Assembly (NCBI GenBank): GCA_947630485.1
Contig: CANRHU010000022.1
Span: forward strand, 1-45,263
DNA length: 45,263 nt
Source: an uncultured Lachnospiraceae bacterium
GTDB taxonomy: Bacteria; Bacillota; Clostridia; Lachnospirales; Lachnospiraceae
Direction: 5' to 3'
In this document: positions 19,401 to 25,557 of the stretch, one piece after another
Numbering within the stretch: position 1 is the stretch's first letter
Layout: each line of letters begins with the position of its first letter
Position numbers and translations under genes: made by a program
Notes under the pieces: generated by a model
The model's database searches: none
What the model was told of the DNA's origin: nothing
Seen by the model: only the letters and a program-made list of their open reading frames with translations

Positions 19401-21706
19401 AGGAGGATCAGGTTAACGGGAAGATTCCCCGGGGATATGCAGCGGGCGATAAGAAACCGCACACGCTGAAGCGGCTGCCGGAGGGCGTGTATTGGTTGGT
19501 GGAACTGGAATGTCCGGATTATTATACAACATTTCAGCCGATGAGAATCGATTATCATATGGAAGATCAGATTCGGATTCTGCGTGTCTCAGATGCGCCG
19601 GCCGAGGGCGAAGTGACGGTTTATAAAACAGACACGGAAGGGCAGCCGCTGTCAGGAGCGGTATTTGAGGTGTCTGCATACAGACAGCCGGATTTCAGCG
19701 CGCCTGTATTTACGAGATGTTTCAGCGATTCCGAGGGAACGGCCGTGCTTCGCGGTCTGCCAGTTGGCGAGGTACAGGGAGACGGCAGTATTCTTCCTTA
19801 TTGTTATCGGCTGCGGGAGCTTGTGCCGCCGGCAGGCTATGCGGTGAATCCGCAGATTTTCTCATTTGAATTCGATCCGGACAGAGACGGGGTGTCTTAT
19901 GCGTGGGGCGAAAGCGCACGCTGGGAACAGTCGGTTGCCAACCAGAAGACCCGGGTGGTTCTGGAGAAAAAAGATTTTAACGACGTTTGGGTAGGCGGCG
20001 CGGAGCTTATGGTCTGTCAGGTAAAAGGAACAGACGCGTCAGGAAAGTATCTGTATGATGCGGAAAACTCGTTGGATCGGTGGATTACCTCCGCGGAAAC
20101 TCCCAATCATGTGCTCGAAGGCTTAACCGCAGGCTTTACTTATCTGTTGCTGGAGACGAAAGCGCCGCAGGGTTACCGCCTTATGGAGCCGGTCGCATTC
20201 ACCCTGTCGGAAGACGGAAGGAGAATTTGTTTTATCAGCAACGGGATGTCGTCGATAACGATTCATGACCTTTATACCGCTGCACTGAGGAACCGCTATG
20301 CCGTGCGCACAGAGATAGAGGTCACGGACGGCGGCGGGAACCATGTAGCGTCGTGGACTGCCTCTGGCGGCGGCCATGGGCTGACCGCCGCAGATGGTAT
20401 TCAAAACGGAGAGAGTTATACCTGGACAGAACGGACATTTTACAGCGACGGCTCCGCGGAGATTACAGACCGTCTTACAAAGCGGGCCCGCCTGGAAACG
20501 CGGGAACAGGCAGAAGAAAACACCGAAGGCGAACAGGGGATCTGCTGGGTAAGCGACCGGCGACCGGAGCGGGTTCATGTGAGACTGAGCCGGATCGACG
20601 GTTCTGAGGTGGCTTCCTATGATCCGACAGAGGATATGCCGGAGCTGCAGGTGGGGAACGCCGCATCGGAAGAAGAATTGTTTGCTAACCGAAGGCAGTA
20701 TATTCTGACAGAAACAACCAGTTACAGTGACGGCAGTCTGGTGGAAAGCGGCCGTATGGCCTTTGAAATCGGAGATGATGGAACGATCTGCGCGATTGTC
20801 GGTTACGACGCGGCACGTCAGGTATTGGTCAGCAAGACGGATATTACGGGTCAGGAGGAGATTCCGGGAGCCAGTCTGCAGATCGTGGATGAAAACGGAC
20901 AGGTGGTGGAGGCCTGGATTTCCGGAGAGACAGCCCATATGGTAGAAGCGCAGCTGGAACCGGGACAGACCTACCGGCTGCAGGAGGTGCTGCCGCCGGC
21001 CGGATATGCCTGGGCTTCGGAAATTCTTTTTTCGGTGGCGGAAGATGGCACCGTAGATCGGGTAACGATGGAAGACGCGGTAACACATGTGTCAGTGACG
21101 AAGACGGATATTACCGGAGAGGAGGAATTGGAGGGCGCGCGCCTGCAGGTGCTGGATCAGGACGGTACTGTGATCGAAGAGTGGACTTCCGGAAAACATG
21201 CGCATGAGATGGAAGGAAAACTGACTGCGGGACAGACCTATACGCTTCACGAAGAAGCGGCCCCGGCCGGATATGCCTATGCGGCGGATATAGAGTTTAC
21301 CGTTTCTTTGGACGGAAGTATCGATACAGTCGTCATGAAAGACGAGGAAATTCCGATACGGCCGACGCGGCCGGGCCAGCCTTATTATGTGCCTGAAAAG
21401 CCTAAGAATATAGAGCCGGGTACAGTGCAGGCAGAATATCAGACGTATCTGATTGGAATGGACGGCGTTCCGCTGGGCGGTCTTCGTTATTATCAGGCGC
21501 CTGCCACCGGAGATATCAGGTGGAGTTTTGTGAGAGCGGCTCTGTTCCTTTTGGGACTTTCGGCGGCGGTATGCATAGGTCTGGGATTTCTGATGGCAGA
21601 AGATGCCCGTGGAAAAAGACAGAGAAAAAAGTGTCAGTCGTGTGCCGTCAGAGACTTTGCGAAGCAGGACGGTGGAAGCGCGGAAGAAAAGGAGGGATGC
21701 GGATGA
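10466..21706 (+). CDS. Giant thioester-domain, multi-CnaB (SpaA-like) surface adhesin
   Basis: A 3746-residue exported protein; GGAGGGAGG precedes the ATG. The signal peptide ends near Ala40. Next is a TQXA-type thioester domain: FCISPGK (Cys76) and YAAVQTAVW (Gln137) supply the expected Cys and Gln pair. About eleven CnaB/SpaA-like modules can be traced by their first-strand Lys (around residues 341, 679, 1802, 2018, 2554, 2709, 2931, 3053, 3167, 3456, 3545) and a Glu in L.E..AP.GY motifs, the signature of internal Lys-Asn isopeptide domains. Residues about 900-1700 hold no domain I recognise. The C-terminus reads APATGD (3678-3683), then a membrane span, a KRQRKK cluster and a long tail of about 30 residues, an LPXTG-like sorting signal. 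Expected role: covalent attachment to host or glycan surfaces through the thioester on a long protease-resistant stalk. No sortase or pilin-major subunit is nearby. Confidence 0.85.
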   Translation: MRVERIRDERRRLLSGILALVCFCMAVLPFFETTSIESRAATFTGQNIWSGSSETMFGHSRNYLYRWSDGYQMTFCISPGKHMGTAVQAGATRTTIEDETYPYIKSQEDYLILAKLCTWFDLNASIWTDNATYAAVQTAVWAVMDAGWESADGLELVVDKHVPGTYSRWQEIKAYVNETPRKRPEWLETSAYLAKKSPHGMELKDGVWVAEMDISAYPQLATPSWMFVVESAGWNIEFAGDKIRFTYSGGQESEALAAFRLPLDMLDWGRNTATLTFYIPEGDPSRIQAMISSGPYDQNLYLHLSTSGAPARQEESGQVPEVTIYEHRETFESHYRVELDKICAETGKPLAGAGFQVLEAFDSGRAAGIDTECMTPRPSAWQNFKVCADEMTDADGRITHEDAKKYEYVRTYCGGHPEPQYVEDDGTQGEDASEAIAAENALLQEQWQAQVDACAESTDFHDEIPGEGLRKMLEDRQAVYDAFIGLEYDYTFREIEARYGYMRHGQHRDDEPIPVLRVSSAESGGNARVVEREVVVDESVGYINNNNVGDNNNIFANTDKKVGFITQEILIQKLEAAGRKRTQRIFRTAATPSDADSGDEYTLQVDTATSSDASDVNDGLIYLPKLKKTAFLREMAADVSLPEPIPDDEPWLEPLADSGEPAYTFSVSDHRTEGEIHFNKRDMQLEEGETDGYDSYGDTQGDATLEGAVYGLYAAEDIVHPDGVTGVVYHAGELTAVASTDKNGDGSFMAYTEESATSREALNLAGTWVGHPLIMGNYVIMEITRSEGYELTVPDKLPEFSGRADVTTPMCHPIDMHDGSWLEFDVAYAGTVDGFDLLVSGYPEGAEFYRSGMETVLEKNKVWVGSELVETGEYEKASAGEYRLDAQDRRIPRRDAQGNILYDTTKPVLRTYPVTRRLNYYPSGSVQTVTDPEKWADTSAVDPVYVAEEANAVLKQMGYKQLEPPDDENAPWSRIPLDGSTNQELVQSIREWFVENTFWDSGKVSRVWEEAGSWYALVLHDYVQSQASAVYETLSGKLYVRISVQTAEAGERHMYVPYDSADYIMEKGYATVPSIRQKDQAIPFGEPMENYIGPEYEAFYEQYMEGEYRLDGQGQKIPVYEWKDIYEMRDEARSDYRLTPLEAEYDPISRSYRIHVDTKKEWDPSEQAATETFRAVTKEKSIIWNGKEMFYSDYLVNEAGVGVSAYAAPGSRNLTGCCLVGLTYPGQISPAQDGCGTPGFGTRIAPAAVQEKGIKQAIKVIKDIYTDGEKTQKLDNFRFKAYLKSNLQRLFRKDDGTVVWLDRRGNPVDIHAYLKVYPGLVPDIFTKVPMNSDILARQPADAVIANKRLYEEGAAEPNSGYTAVLETIEQEVKTEDGVRIVKAFNYSKFFDAVTVANWDRWDDASPEHTSHRPLGNAVNRSEAAEENVKASDLVRQFAIDWYLDGEVEMLKKEETALQTAASYSDQFYDEALRRAIQKADNYLKPFFLYDLDEIYAVSWDTAPDGGSDRDKTTLAANEEADAYYFGISANLPYGTYVIAEQQPHYVSLLDYQNRYYQIDGAREVTVPSVYLYAENAGDFGEAADSLSEAYLYDSRMTMEEMTERYKIRFGEENRIETAHSDSGDFELLPYGLELDQIENGTAEAEGDAHFALTQDAWKPYMNYYNDQDDRTAAPVTYYLSGNMDGKDKTAQVYRYSSVSEAAGLADDVCFSSGEPEGGAQLPQYRDRIAVMIGMQTAYDGLYSAALVPWSLENGDAAGRSSLLSDGYPGVSEGKLRGSISGDGSFARVRFHNTPYGARLRIEKLDSDTHENLLHDDAIFNIYRASRDESADGDGAILFYEEDTPVTGSREFLEAMGAERILPMGEGVYTGTVRAGTPVCCEEDQVFQTDLYGIQTGNFRSFTTARDGIMEAAEADSGNDSEFGRQNTGYLETPQPLPAGVYVLAERKAPSGYVRSKPIAVEIYSDRVTYYQRGEKDNRVTATVYDSLPQTALEDSAARKYQDMARIYVEDTPTRLVVEKKKEAAGEERTTVTFQISGRVDGTLAEIGGNPNYEYAYQNGTYMGYAWKKGTLEYLAALKEAGEDVEIVYHGSLFAGYGYVTRPLETADDANSYVAGALMTLYEGIELHPSGDSQDAAYGGLNVERSGAGNVTRMYVEKEFAGTRTEFMQVQENGSSVWSAETVQRPDTDILFYDLGGLELFRTEIIEGKKRTFAYGRNHEKLELEQMEEDKQHIDRTDGGYSIFAFQGGKAVLELEGGDFTKISYSAADKVLEGAFARPIRLPDGSAQMSEGVKVYHLDTDGNRDSLVDPYTGMAYAVTGEEDGAAVRVFVWPVKIAYDEAGHVMARDKISTSRIATFGDKEEETYLTGTWRSDEGEQSHAMKSLVQNRFGQNMNGEALLQENSGDFEKTMEPVYDEHGMAVYYRRSDETYETETELYDRSGRAVRTKESDLTDAYDKASYEIGEEPVWHRQGEGYILENTWVTGEAAPDDPFSNKLTAGQADLLRRVPVGIYIMEELAAPEGYLKGLPIGVAVEETSLVQKVGLTDVTTKLLISKVDGTEEYSVPVLNMGQTDIYGEPLRLGTVTEGKSSYGQRQMAGVRLALFEAERVYTSDLKTHPAGTYLRKKSGTPLCYLSTDSRAGAVKELTAEWTTTDTPLYLEGIPAGEYLLEEIDVPEGFVSAPAKEISIKQTQQVQQYTLYNDHTKIEIEKYAAEAGSSHLVNGAGFTIYEAMVDSQNQVVYDDDGNPVYDSSRPMEHFVTDDGEKYAGFMEAFEEQYRRYGTKVRAVSWEYGGRSFTASYVSHTQIDAAAAGGGSSDFPTSAEIIFQTEDGKEIRTVVYGQKTSLQGRDFLFEYRFDCHALTEINERALSYLTVDGMRRLDYLPVGRAYVLVETEAPAGYAASAPVLVTAQDTGDILRYRVENEEGRLVISKTAESLEGKELAGAKLALYRADEAGELVQEDAYLAAMWISGQDGVYTQEDQVNGKIPRGYAAGDKKPHTLKRLPEGVYWLVELECPDYYTTFQPMRIDYHMEDQIRILRVSDAPAEGEVTVYKTDTEGQPLSGAVFEVSAYRQPDFSAPVFTRCFSDSEGTAVLRGLPVGEVQGDGSILPYCYRLRELVPPAGYAVNPQIFSFEFDPDRDGVSYAWGESARWEQSVANQKTRVVLEKKDFNDVWVGGAELMVCQVKGTDASGKYLYDAENSLDRWITSAETPNHVLEGLTAGFTYLLLETKAPQGYRLMEPVAFTLSEDGRRICFISNGMSSITIHDLYTAALRNRYAVRTEIEVTDGGGNHVASWTASGGGHGLTAADGIQNGESYTWTERTFYSDGSAEITDRLTKRARLETREQAEENTEGEQGICWVSDRRPERVHVRLSRIDGSEVASYDPTEDMPELQVGNAASEEELFANRRQYILTETTSYSDGSLVESGRMAFEIGDDGTICAIVGYDAARQVLVSKTDITGQEEIPGASLQIVDENGQVVEAWISGETAHMVEAQLEPGQTYRLQEVLPPAGYAWASEILFSVAEDGTVDRVTMEDAVTHVSVTKTDITGEEELEGARLQVLDQDGTVIEEWTSGKHAHEMEGKLTAGQTYTLHEEAAPAGYAYAADIEFTVSLDGSIDTVVMKDEEIPIRPTRPGQPYYVPEKPKNIEPGTVQAEYQTYLIGMDGVPLGGLRYYQAPATGDIRWSFVRAALFLLGLSAAVCIGLGFLMAEDARGKRQRKKCQSCAVRDFAKQDGGSAEEKEGCG
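20815..21350 (+). repeat. Tandem pair of about 90-residue CnaB modules
   Basis: The last two modules of the giant adhesin (20815-21085 and 21085-21350) share KTDITG, a GA.LQ segment, GQTY.L.E and PAGYA blocks, and are about half identical by eye. This indicates duplication. Each ends with Asp where other modules have Asn. Confidence 0.75.
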
Positions 21707-22752
21707 GCAGGATGCGCATAACCGATTGTAAAAAGAAAGATATGCATCGAAAGGGGCAATGGAAGACATATATAGCGGGAGTCCTGACAGCGGCCGTCTG
21801 CCTTGGCGTCTGGTCCGCGGCGGTGACGACCGCGTATGCGGAAGAAAATGCTATAGAAACCGAAGAAGGGGAGATTACCGTCCGGTCAAAAGCGTTCCTG
21901 AATTTCGAGGATCCGGCGCGGGAAGACGCAGTCCCGGCTGAGACGTATCTGTGGGGTGATCAGAAATACCAGATGAAATCTTACCAGATTGTTACGGTCA
22001 CACTTCCGGAGATCGTTAAATATGCGCAGGAAACAATACTTTATGAGGGAGTCGAGCAGGCGGTGGAAATTCCGGGGCAGGCGGAGGTTCAGCTGCAGGA
22101 TGAGGAGACGGGGCGGAGCGCGTCCGCCTGGCTGCCGTTAGAAAATACGGTGCAGTCAAACGGCAGATGGCAGGATGACTTCTCTTTTCCGGTTACTGTA
22201 TGGGGTTATGATGCAGGCAGCTTTGTACTCGGAGGCGAGACGGTTCCTGTGGTTGAGGAACATCCTTTTGCAGGACGGGAGACGGCGCTTTTGGAATTGA
22301 TCGGAGTTGATCCGGCATATTATCAGATCGATTCCGCGGAATGGAGCGGCATGCCGCAGACCGGCGAGGACGGCCTGACTTATCGTCAGGCCACCGCGGT
22401 CGGCCGGAAATATGTGACAGACGTAGAGGCTGTTTACGGAGGACGTGCGCTGATCCCGCAACAGCCGGGAATGGCCTATGAAACCGTCTACGTGATGCCT
22501 GAGGAGACGGAACCGGAGATGACAGAAGCGGAACCTACTGTGGAGATGACGGCTCCTCCGGTTCCCGCGGCAGCTTTAGAGACCGCAGCGATGATTGTCG
22601 AAGAGCCGGCAGAGCTTCCGGCCTGGCTTCGGATAGTACGAAACGTAACTACGGTAGTCGTTGGCCTGGGGATTCTTCTGACACCGCTGTTTCTGTGGCT
22701 GCTGGGAAAGAGAAGGCGGCGCGAAATCGATGAAGACAGGAAAAAAGTCTGA
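21703..22752 (+). CDS. Membrane-anchored surface protein encoded with the giant adhesin
   Basis: A 349-residue protein whose ATG overlaps the stop of the giant adhesin gene (ATGA). GGAGGG (21691-21696) lies 6 nt upstream, which decides the start. After a basic region there is a signal peptide (TYIAGVLTAAVCLGVW ending near AYAEE). An extracellular portion of about 230 residues follows with no domain I recognise, then a Pro/Thr/Glu-rich stalk (EETEPEMTEAEP and beyond). The C-terminus is a single membrane span followed by a GKRRRREID stop-transfer cluster. No LPXTG-like motif precedes the span. The overlap implies translational coupling and a stoichiometric or assembly link to the adhesin, for example a chaperone, an anchor or a basal component. 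Its function is otherwise unknown. Confidence 0.75.
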   Translation: MSRMRITDCKKKDMHRKGQWKTYIAGVLTAAVCLGVWSAAVTTAYAEENAIETEEGEITVRSKAFLNFEDPAREDAVPAETYLWGDQKYQMKSYQIVTVTLPEIVKYAQETILYEGVEQAVEIPGQAEVQLQDEETGRSASAWLPLENTVQSNGRWQDDFSFPVTVWGYDAGSFVLGGETVPVVEEHPFAGRETALLELIGVDPAYYQIDSAEWSGMPQTGEDGLTYRQATAVGRKYVTDVEAVYGGRALIPQQPGMAYETVYVMPEETEPEMTEAEPTVEMTAPPVPAAALETAAMIVEEPAELPAWLRIVRNVTTVVVGLGILLTPLFLWLLGKRRRREIDEDRKKV

Positions 22753-22781
22753 TTGCACAAATATTCTTTTTCTGCTATGAT
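22753..22781 (+). promoter_or_regulatory. Promoter of malQ
   Basis: TTGCAC (22753-22758), a 17-nt spacer and TATGAT (22776-22781), with an extended -10 TG at 22773-22774. The -35 starts immediately after the stop codon of the upstream gene, so malQ is an independent unit. Confidence 0.7.
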
Positions 22782-22877
22782 GTACGTGAACCTGGGGTCA
22801 AGGAGGACAGAACGGGTATAGAACCGTGGCCAACGGGGCTGACTATGTGAGAGGAGCAGAGAAAGGGAGGGCTGTGC

Positions 22878-24371
22878 ATGAGAGAGTGCGGAATACTGCT
22901 GCCTGTTGCCAGTCTGCCGTCGAAGTACGGCATTGGAGCATTTTCGAAAGAGGCATATGAATTTATTGACGATTTGAAGGCGGCGGGTCAGAATTACTGG
23001 CAGATTCTTCCGCTGGGACCGACCGGATACGGGGATTCGCCGTATCAGGCGTTCTCTGCCTTTGCCGGAAATCCATATTTTATCGATTTGGAAACGCTGA
23101 CTGCGGATGGACTTCTGACTTTGAGCGAATGTGAGCAGGCGGATTTTGGAGACGATGAGCGCTATATCAATTATGAGGCGATCTACAGAAACCGTTTTGT
23201 GGTTCTGCGGAAGGCCTATGAGCGCTGGAAAGCGCGTATGGAGGCGCAGGGCAAGGATCTGGATCAGGAGCTGACAGAGGGACTTTACGAAGAAACGCTG
23301 GATTACTGTTTTTATGCTGCTGTGAAGCGTTCCTTTGGCGAGAAGAGCTGGAGCGAATGGGATGAGGATATCAAGCTGCGTCAACCGGAGGCTGTGGCTC
23401 GTTATCGGAGGGAACTGGCGGATGAGATTCGTTTTTATGAATTCCAGCAGATGATGTTTGTGAAACAGTGGCATGCATTGAAGGAATACGCTCATCAAAG
23501 GGGAATTCGTATTATCGGGGATATCCCGATCTACGTGGCGTTTGACAGCGCCGACAGCTGGGCGCATCCGGAACTGTTTCAGTTTGATGAGAGATGCCGG
23601 CCGGAGGCTGTGGCCGGAGTACCGCCGGATGCCTTTTCGGATACGGGACAGTTGTGGGGGAATCCGCTGTACCGTTGGAGCTATCATAAGAAGACCGGTT
23701 ATGCCTGGTGGCTGCGCCGCATGAGATATTGTTTCGATTTGTATGATGTGGTGCGCGTGGATCATTTCCGCGGATTTGAGAAATATTACTCTGTTCCGGC
23801 AGATGCGGACAGCGCGATCCATGGGAAATGGGAAAACGGCCCGGGTTACGCCCTCTTTAAAAAGATGAAGGACGAACTGGGAGAGCTGAATATCATTGCC
23901 GAGGATCTGGGATTTCTGACTCCGGAGGTACTCCAGATGGTGGAGAAGACCGGATTCCCGGGTATGAAAGTGCTTCAGTTTGCTTTCAGTGCTAACGAGA
24001 GGAGCAATTACCTGCCCTGTTTCTATTCGCCGAACTGCGTGGTTTACACAGGGACGCACGATAATGATACGGTTAAAAGCTGGTATGAGACGATTTCTCA
24101 GGCGGACAGGGATTTTACGGCCCGCTATATGGGAATCCAGAACCCTTCGTGGGAGAACATTCACTGGGATTTCATCCGCGCTGCCGTTTCCAGCGTTGCG
24201 AAACTGGCGGTGATTCCGCTTCAGGATTATCTGGGGCTGGGCTGGGAGGCCAGAATCAATACGCCGTCCACCTTGGGCGGCAACTGGGAGTGGCGCATGA
24301 AAAAGGGCGAGTTTACGCCGGAGATTATCAAAAAGTGCCGTGAGATGAACCAGCTTTATGCGAGAGGATAG
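22878..24371 (+). CDS. malQ: 4-alpha-glucanotransferase (amylomaltase, GH77)
   Basis: A 497-residue protein of the usual bacterial MalQ length; GGGAGG lies 7 nt before the ATG. The N-terminal motif RECGILLPVASLPSKYGIG and the KAAGQNYWQILPLGPTGYG block are typical of GH77. The catalytic set is complete: nucleophile Asp295 in RVDHFRGF, acid/base Glu342 in IIAEDLG, and Asp395 in THDNDTVKSW. The enzyme transfers maltodextrin segments between chains, releasing glucose and making longer chains that phosphorylase or debranching enzyme can use. It has its own promoter and terminator and lies 3.2 kb upstream of the malEFG importer, with which it should cooperate in cytosolic maltodextrin breakdown. 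Confidence 0.96.
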   Translation: MRECGILLPVASLPSKYGIGAFSKEAYEFIDDLKAAGQNYWQILPLGPTGYGDSPYQAFSAFAGNPYFIDLETLTADGLLTLSECEQADFGDDERYINYEAIYRNRFVVLRKAYERWKARMEAQGKDLDQELTEGLYEETLDYCFYAAVKRSFGEKSWSEWDEDIKLRQPEAVARYRRELADEIRFYEFQQMMFVKQWHALKEYAHQRGIRIIGDIPIYVAFDSADSWAHPELFQFDERCRPEAVAGVPPDAFSDTGQLWGNPLYRWSYHKKTGYAWWLRRMRYCFDLYDVVRVDHFRGFEKYYSVPADADSAIHGKWENGPGYALFKKMKDELGELNIIAEDLGFLTPEVLQMVEKTGFPGMKVLQFAFSANERSNYLPCFYSPNCVVYTGTHDNDTVKSWYETISQADRDFTARYMGIQNPSWENIHWDFIRAAVSSVAKLAVIPLQDYLGLGWEARINTPSTLGGNWEWRMKKGEFTPEIIKKCREMNQLYARG

Positions 24372-24382
24372 CCGGCGCTTTC

Positions 24383-24461
24383 GCCGAACAGCGCAGAAGT
24401 GAGCCGAACAGCGCAGAAAAGAGCTCGAACAGCGCAGAAAAGAGCCAAACAGAGAGAAAAG
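24383..24461. repeat. 20/21-bp tandem repeat downstream of malQ
   Basis: Three close copies of a unit starting GCCGAACAGCGCAGAA (24383-24402, 24403-24422, 24423-24443) and a degenerate fourth (24444-24461). It starts 11 nt after the malQ stop, ahead of the terminator. No spacers vary, so it is not a CRISPR array. Confidence 0.85.
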
Positions 24462-24497
24462 GCCGATCAGGAGCGAAAGAGCTTAGCAGAAAAACAG

Positions 24498-24542
24498 AAC
24501 CCGGCGTCCCATGCAGTTTGCTTTGCAAAGGGCGCCGGTTTT
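24498..24542 (+). terminator. Terminator of malQ
   Basis: Left arm 24501-24510 pairs with 24530-24538 (6 + 3 bp around one bulged T). A nested TTTGC/GCAAA stem sits in the loop, and TTTT follows. Convergent with the - strand gene. Confidence 0.75.
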
Positions 24543-24546
24543 CTAA

Positions 24547-24589
24547 TTTCCATGCGAAGAAAGCGCCAGTGACGCTTTCCTCGTATTTT
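24547..24589. repeat. Intergenic hairpin element, copy 1
   Basis: TTTCCATG, then an 11-bp stem (24555-24565 with 24573-24583, one A.C mismatch) around a CCAGTGA loop, then CGTATTTT. The same flanks and loop recur at 31123-31165 with stem changes that largely keep the pairing. Confidence 0.75.
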
Positions 24590-24667
24590 AAAATTAATTG
24601 GCTGGATGTGCTGCGGCCAGATAAGTTACTGCCGTTTTGCCGATTGACCGGATGTGCCGCCGCCGTT

Positions 24668-25351
24668 TTACTGACCGGCCGGATGTGTCGCGGTATTGTC
24701 CGCTTCCTGGATAACCTCGGTGAGGGAAAAGACGGGCTGATATTCATTCCCCGACAGATCCTTCACAGTGACGGTTAAGCCGGTGGTGTCAATTTCAAAA
24801 ACCGCGGTGCCGGCGTTCTTATCGACAGAGAGCGGCTGAACGACCCGGCCGTCGCCGGTAACGGCCGACAACCCTTCGTAATCGATGCCAGACTGGGTAT
24901 CGCTCAGCCAAAGGGTCAGCTCGTGCTCTGTCAGCGTGTAGGAGGTTACGTCGGGGAGTTCATTGTCCAGGACGTCGATCACTTCATAGCCGGTAATTGC
25001 CATATGGTTGAAATTTTCCATATGAATCTCCAGAACGCCGTTGCGTGTGACGGTGGAGCGGTAGCTGCGCCGGCCGATCTGCGTCAGATCCAGAGGTTCT
25101 CCGTCCAGAGTGATGGTGACGCTCCGCAGAGGCATAAAGGACGTGATTGTGAACGTGACGTCGGTGGTTCGGTAATCGTTTGTGTTGGCGATTTTTACTT
25201 CGTAGCTTGGTTTCGTCGTTACGAGAAAGAAGATCAGCAGGTTGATAACGACAAAGGGAAGAATATAAAATAACAAAAGCCGGACCCACTCAAGTCTCAG
25301 GATACTGTGCCTCTTTTTGGCCGGGGTACGGCGATATGGCTGCTGCTGCAT
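24668..25351 (-). CDS. Hypothetical membrane-anchored protein with extracellular beta domain
   Basis: A 227-residue protein. GGAGG sits 6 nt before its ATG on the - strand, and a good promoter is found further upstream. A basic N-terminus (MQQQPYRRTPAKKRH) is followed by one membrane span (LLLFYILPFVVINLLIFFLV) and no cleavage site, so it is anchored with its bulk outside. The rest is predicted beta-rich and Ig-like (VTFTITSFMPLRSVTITLDG, then LEIHMENFNHMAITGYEVID). It resembles domains in which a loop or ligand effect on a partner is sensed, but I recognise no family. It converges on malQ and diverges from the HD-hydrolase gene. Near its end, GGATGTG recurs at 24604, 24650 and 24681, a weak degenerate repeat overlapping the C-terminal codons. 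Confidence 0.7.
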   Translation of the reverse strand: MQQQPYRRTPAKKRHSILRLEWVRLLLFYILPFVVINLLIFFLVTTKPSYEVKIANTNDYRTTDVTFTITSFMPLRSVTITLDGEPLDLTQIGRRSYRSTVTRNGVLEIHMENFNHMAITGYEVIDVLDNELPDVTSYTLTEHELTLWLSDTQSGIDYEGLSAVTGDGRVVQPLSVDKNAGTAVFEIDTTGLTVTVKDLSGNEYQPVFSLTEVIQEADNTATHPAGQ

Positions 25352-25390
25352 GGGTTACCTCCAAAATAATCAGTGATGCATTTGAAGCAA

Positions 25391-25434
25391 TGCCGGTTTT
25401 AGCGCCGGCAGAAGGACAGCTTTGGATGCTGTCC
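25391..25434 (-). other. Two consecutive hairpins in the leader of the - strand membrane protein
   Basis: A 7-bp stem (25414-25420 with 25428-25434) and a 6-bp stem (25391-25396 with 25405-25410) lie within the approximately 90-nt untranslated leader between the predicted start of transcription and the RBS. Neither is followed by a U-run in the - direction. I know of no matching RNA family. Confidence 0.45.
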
Positions 25435-25450
25435 GGAAAGCTGTACTCCT

Positions 25451-25479
25451 AGCATACCAGAAAATCAGAATTCTTACAA
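25451..25479 (-). promoter_or_regulatory. Promoter of the - strand membrane protein
   Basis: On the - strand, TTGTAA (25474-25479), a 17-nt spacer and TATGCT (25451-25456), with TGG before the -10. It lies back to back with the + strand promoter at 25507-25515. Confidence 0.6.
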
Positions 25480-25506
25480 GTTCTACTTCTAAAAATATCA
25501 ACTTTA

Positions 25507-25515
25507 TGTTACAAT
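25507..25515 (+). promoter_or_regulatory. Extended -10 promoter of the HD hydrolase gene
   Basis: TGT-TACAAT (TACAAT at 25510-25515) about 43 nt before the ATG. The -35 region (TTCTAA) is weak. Confidence 0.5.
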
Positions 25516-25557
25516 GTCTTCGGTAAATATCCCCCCACACGGAAAGAGAGGACAACC

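Noticed and set aside
20123..21088. Long - strand open frame inside the giant adhesin gene
   Set aside because: The + strand encodes clear CnaB modules here; the - frame has no RBS or family match.
22488..24164. Long - strand open frame (558 codons) across malQ
   Set aside because: It is opposite a GH77 gene with a complete catalytic set, has no RBS or recognisable domain, and its open length follows from the codon bias of malQ.
24383..24461. CRISPR array
   Set aside because: Units are contiguous with no variable spacers and no cas genes are nearby.
24518..24778. + strand small open frame after malQ
   Set aside because: It runs through the terminator and the hairpin element and overlaps the end of the - strand membrane protein; no RBS.
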